DNA of 5,404 nt, from assembly GCA_021107495.1 (NCBI GenBank), contig JAIOSR010000207.1, forward strand, positions 1-5,404, given 5' to 3'. A program made the translations under genes and the position numbers. Under the pieces are notes generated by a model. The model ran no database searches and was not told where the DNA came from. It was given only the letters and a program-made list of their open reading frames with translations. Shown piece after piece: positions 3,589 through 5,404 of this stretch. This stretch comes from Desulfobacterales bacterium. GTDB lineage: Bacteria; Desulfobacterota; DSM-4660; Desulfatiglandales; Desulfatiglandaceae. Every line of letters starts with the position of its first letter. Position 1 is the stretch's first letter.

Positions 3589-4875
3589 ATGACGAAAAAC
3601 AACATATACTTTACAATTGAGCCTACTAACAGCGGCTTTACAGATCAAATGATGCAATTTGCCGCTTTTTATAAGCTTGGATTGGTATCAGGCTATACGT
3701 ATCTGCACCGCCCTTTCTTCAGTTCTCGAAGTTTAAATTGTGATTCATATGAATTGCGCAGGTTAAATTGGCGTCGATTCGGAAGGTTCATTAAAAGGCA
3801 CTTTGGGATTGCGCTGAAAAAACGCATGGCGCCTTCAGCCTTAGAGTCCAAATCGAATATGGATGTGTATGAATTTCTTGGCTTCAACGAGTACTTCCAT
3901 GCAAAACAAAAGCTTCAACACCGGGGAAAATTCAAAGAGATCACCGTTAAACTAAGCGATGATACGCTTAGAAAATTCGACATCGATACAGTAGAAGATC
4001 TACAAAGATGGCTCGGAAGACGTATACAGAAAACGGCATCTGCGAAAAGCAAGGTTTTATTGAAACTGACTTTATCCGGACATAGAAAAAAATGCTTTGA
4101 ACTAATACACTCTAAGATCCCTGACTACCCTGACGGTTTGGATTTGAGGACAATATATTTCGAAAAAAGGCGTAAATGTCCGTGGAACTCAGCATTTACG
4201 AGTGCCAAGGTGAAAACCATGGTGCATATGAGGCAAGGCGACACGGCCACCTTGGAAACCCCGTGGAATACGTTTATCAGCTTATGGCCGAAGAAATATG
4301 CATTTAAGGAGTATAGCCTATTTAGCGACATACCAACCGGCAGATTGATGCAAGTAGAAGATTACTACCATTTTTTGGTAACATTATCCTCATATTTTTC
4401 TGAAGATACATTTTCAATGTTATTGTTTTCCGATGGTTTTAGTCGCTCGTTTCGCAAGCTCAAAAATAACATTCACAAGCTCAATAGTCCGTCGACAAAA
4501 AGATTAATAGGAATGGATCCAAAAATATATGATGAGACGAAGTTCGCTATGTTTAGAAACATAAAAAATAGCACCTTGTTTTTGGGCGAAGATTATAAAA
4601 AACTGCGTCACCTGATCCACTCTGTATTGACCGCGGACCTGGTCATAACCAGTAAGCAGCAAAGGATGGTTCTGAAACTGCTCGCAAATTACTGCGATGC
4701 CGAAAACATGCCGATTGTGATTGTTCTGAACCGATTCAATGAAACCAACCCTTGGGATAATTATAAGTCGCTGGGTTTGTATCAAAGAAAAGATAAGTTT
4801 ATTATGGTAAACATGAGCAATCCTGATTACACGCAGATAGCACAGAAGCTCGTCAATTTGCTTGATTTAAGTTAA
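3589..4875 (+). CDS. Putative fucosyltransferase-like glycosyltransferase, 428 aa
   Basis: Likely transfers a sugar (possibly fucose from GDP-fucose) to a glycan in surface polysaccharide synthesis; the donor and acceptor are inference. Numbering from the ATG at 3589: an N-terminal IYFTIEPTNSGFTDQMMQF (6-24) then LGLVSGYTYLHRPF, resembling the G-x-G-D-Q loop and first Rossmann strand of GT-B fucosyltransferase-like proteins; HMRQGD at 213-218, matching the H-x-R-x-G-D donor-binding motif shared by GT11, GT23, GT65 and related families; MLLFSDGFSRSF at about 277-288; and ADLVITSKQQ at 349-358, like the C-terminal donor-site strand. It has no signal peptide or membrane segment. The first glycine of the usual GxGDQ is Ser and the second is followed by Phe-Thr, so the loop is divergent. 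The central part (50-200) is basic and unfamiliar. A TTG at 3583 is an alternative start, but the ATG preceded by GGA at 3580-3582 is preferred. No sugar-pathway gene is adjacent. Confidence 0.85.
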   Translation: MTKNNIYFTIEPTNSGFTDQMMQFAAFYKLGLVSGYTYLHRPFFSSRSLNCDSYELRRLNWRRFGRFIKRHFGIALKKRMAPSALESKSNMDVYEFLGFNEYFHAKQKLQHRGKFKEITVKLSDDTLRKFDIDTVEDLQRWLGRRIQKTASAKSKVLLKLTLSGHRKKCFELIHSKIPDYPDGLDLRTIYFEKRRKCPWNSAFTSAKVKTMVHMRQGDTATLETPWNTFISLWPKKYAFKEYSLFSDIPTGRLMQVEDYYHFLVTLSSYFSEDTFSMLLFSDGFSRSFRKLKNNIHKLNSPSTKRLIGMDPKIYDETKFAMFRNIKNSTLFLGEDYKKLRHLIHSVLTADLVITSKQQRMVLKLLANYCDAENMPIVIVLNRFNETNPWDNYKSLGLYQRKDKFIMVNMSNPDYTQIAQKLVNLLDLS

Positions 4876-5031
4876 TCCTGCTGATTTAACTCAAGATGGC
4901 AAGGAATGGCGGGCTAACCAGAGCGGCCACCAGCGTGCCGTTTGGGTAAGTCAGTGAATAGGGGACAGGCATACAGGGGACTTCCCTGCCCGCAATAGCC
5001 ACTGGCGAAGGTGGGGCACCCCATAAGCCCT

Positions 5032-5053
5032 TCGGCCTTGAGCTCAGGGCCGA
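5032..5053. repeat. 22-bp near-perfect palindrome
   Basis: TCGGCC-TTGAGCTCAG-GGCCGA is self-complementary except for one base pair, which becomes a G/U wobble in plus-strand RNA. It sits at the right end of the GC-rich island. It could be the tip of a REP-like element or a protein-binding site; no T-tract follows, so it is not a canonical terminator. Confidence 0.5.
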
Positions 5054-5074
5054 GTCTATATTGAAATAAAGCAT

Positions 5075-5100
5075 AGGTGTCAGGTCTTCATTTTTGACAG
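5075..5100 (+). repeat. RAYT/REP-associated sequence remnant
   Basis: AGGTGTCAGGTCTTCATTTT followed by TGACAG resembles the GGGGTCAGGTCTTGNATTTTGACA sequence commonly found next to REP-associated tyrosine (Y1/IS200-like) transposases, as I recall the pattern. A related GGGGACAGGC string lies at 4961-4970. No transposase gene is in the window, so this is a solo copy or a scar. Confidence 0.45.
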
Positions 5101-5123
5101 ATTTAATGATGATAGGCGATAAG
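5094..5123 (+). promoter_or_regulatory. Weak candidate promoter of the SIMPL-domain gene
   Basis: TTGACA (5094-5099, perfect -35, contributed by the RAYT-type remnant) is followed after 18 bp by GATAAG (5118-5123, four of six matches to -10). If real, the repeat remnant supplies part of the promoter and the leader is about 75 bases. Support is limited to this match. Confidence 0.3.
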
Positions 5124-5205
5124 TTTTATCTTAATTGCCCTGCCCCTATTAACAGAAAGTTAAAGATATGGTTCACGCATGAGAATAAAGGATAAGGAGA
5201 TTCAA

Positions 5206-5404
5206 ATGTCGGAAAATAGCAAATTTAACGGATTTATATTAGGAGCTTTTATATTCATAGGTTTGGCTAGTCTAGGCTACCTGTTGGGTAATTCAGCCAT
5301 TAAATTTAAAGAATATGAGCGCACAGTGACCGCCAAAGGGCTGTCAGAACATGAATATAAAGCAGATATAGTTATTTGGCCGATTCAATTCAATGAAGCA
5401 AGTA
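5206..5404 (+). CDS. SIMPL (DUF541) domain-containing membrane-anchored protein, N-terminal 66 residues
   Basis: The family is a periplasmic or surface-exposed domain of poorly known function, related by name to a signalling-linked protein and linked in bacteria to oxidative or envelope stress. Visible: a short polar N-terminus (MSENSKFN), a single hydrophobic segment at about 9-29 (GFILGAFIFIGLASLGYLLG) that should act as an uncleaved anchor, then FKEYERTVTAKGLSEHEYKADIVIWPIQF. The pattern RTVTxKGLSExExKADxxIWP is typical of this family's start. A textbook Shine-Dalgarno AAGGAG (5194-5199) precedes the ATG by six bases. The reading frame runs off the right edge open. Its function cannot be specified from this fragment. 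Confidence 0.9.
   Translation, partial: MSENSKFNGFILGAFIFIGLASLGYLLGNSAIKFKEYERTVTAKGLSEHEYKADIVIWPIQFNEAS

Larger units (their letters stand above)
4876..5205. other. Gene-free region with GC-rich dyad cluster and repeat remnants
   Basis: No convincing gene. A minus-strand frame at 5074-4886 lacks a ribosome-binding site and any recognisable domain. The stretch 4905-5056 is clearly more GC-rich than both flanks and dense in short inverted repeats: CAGGG-n5-CCCTG (4974-4988), TGGGG-CA-CCCCA (5012-5023), and a 22-bp near-palindrome (5032-5053). It is followed by a RAYT/REP-type sequence (5075-5100), then AT-rich leader to the SIMPL gene. It reads as a decayed mobile or REP-like element. Confidence 0.5.

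Noticed and set aside
3693..4785. Minus-strand frames at 3693-3887, 4125-4331 and 4504-4785
   Set aside because: All lie antisense to the glycosyltransferase-like gene and have no recognisable features.
4886..5074. 62-aa minus-strand frame in the GC-rich island
   Set aside because: No Shine-Dalgarno before its ATG, proline-rich atypical composition, and it is explained by the dyad-rich repeat sequence.

Overview
The window looks like accessory chromosomal DNA from a moderately AT-rich Gram-negative bacterium, most likely a Desulfobacterota (deltaproteobacterial) relative. The taxonomic guess is inference. It rests on dispersed non-coding motifs of the GACAGGATTAACAGGAT and AATCTGTGTAATCTGCG type, on the Blc-type outer-membrane lipocalin, and on the SIMPL-domain protein; no marker gene is present. 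Left edge (1-436, minus strand): a hicA-hicB toxin-antitoxin pair. HicB runs off the window. A consensus-like promoter and a perfect 18-bp palindrome lie immediately upstream of a GTG start for hicA. Positions 437-1080 hold no gene, only fragments of dispersed repeats.

Centre (1081-3488, plus strand): three genes in one orientation, each directly preceded by a copy of a 133-bp repeat (copies A, B and C, about 93% identical). The genes encode a 94-aa unknown protein, an alpha/beta hydrolase, and a Blc/VlpA-type lipocalin lipoprotein. Each repeat ends in a long hairpin followed by AAC-GTT. Identity between copies stops at GTT, which is where integron cassettes join. The 65-bp core of each copy (R''-like YCCAAC, long stem, R'-like GTTRG) resembles an attC recombination site. 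All eight mismatches counted in the hairpins of the three copies are A/C on the plus strand, so they become G/T wobble pairs on the minus strand. That fits an element whose bottom strand folds, as in integron attC sites. The best reading is an integrase-less cassette array (CALIN-like) with a divergent attC family. No integrase or attI is in the window, and no attC follows the lipocalin gene.

Right part: a candidate promoter and a 428-aa protein (3589-4875) with an H-x-R-x-G-D motif and an N-terminal G-x-x-D-Q segment, read as a fucosyltransferase-like glycosyltransferase. Then comes a gene-free stretch (4876-5205). It contains a GC-rich island full of short dyads and a REP/RAYT-type sequence. 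The window ends inside a membrane-anchored SIMPL (DUF541) domain protein (5206 onward).

The genes do not form one pathway. The central three look like independently acquired cassettes of differing base composition, flanked by ordinary or mobile-element-scarred chromosomal DNA.
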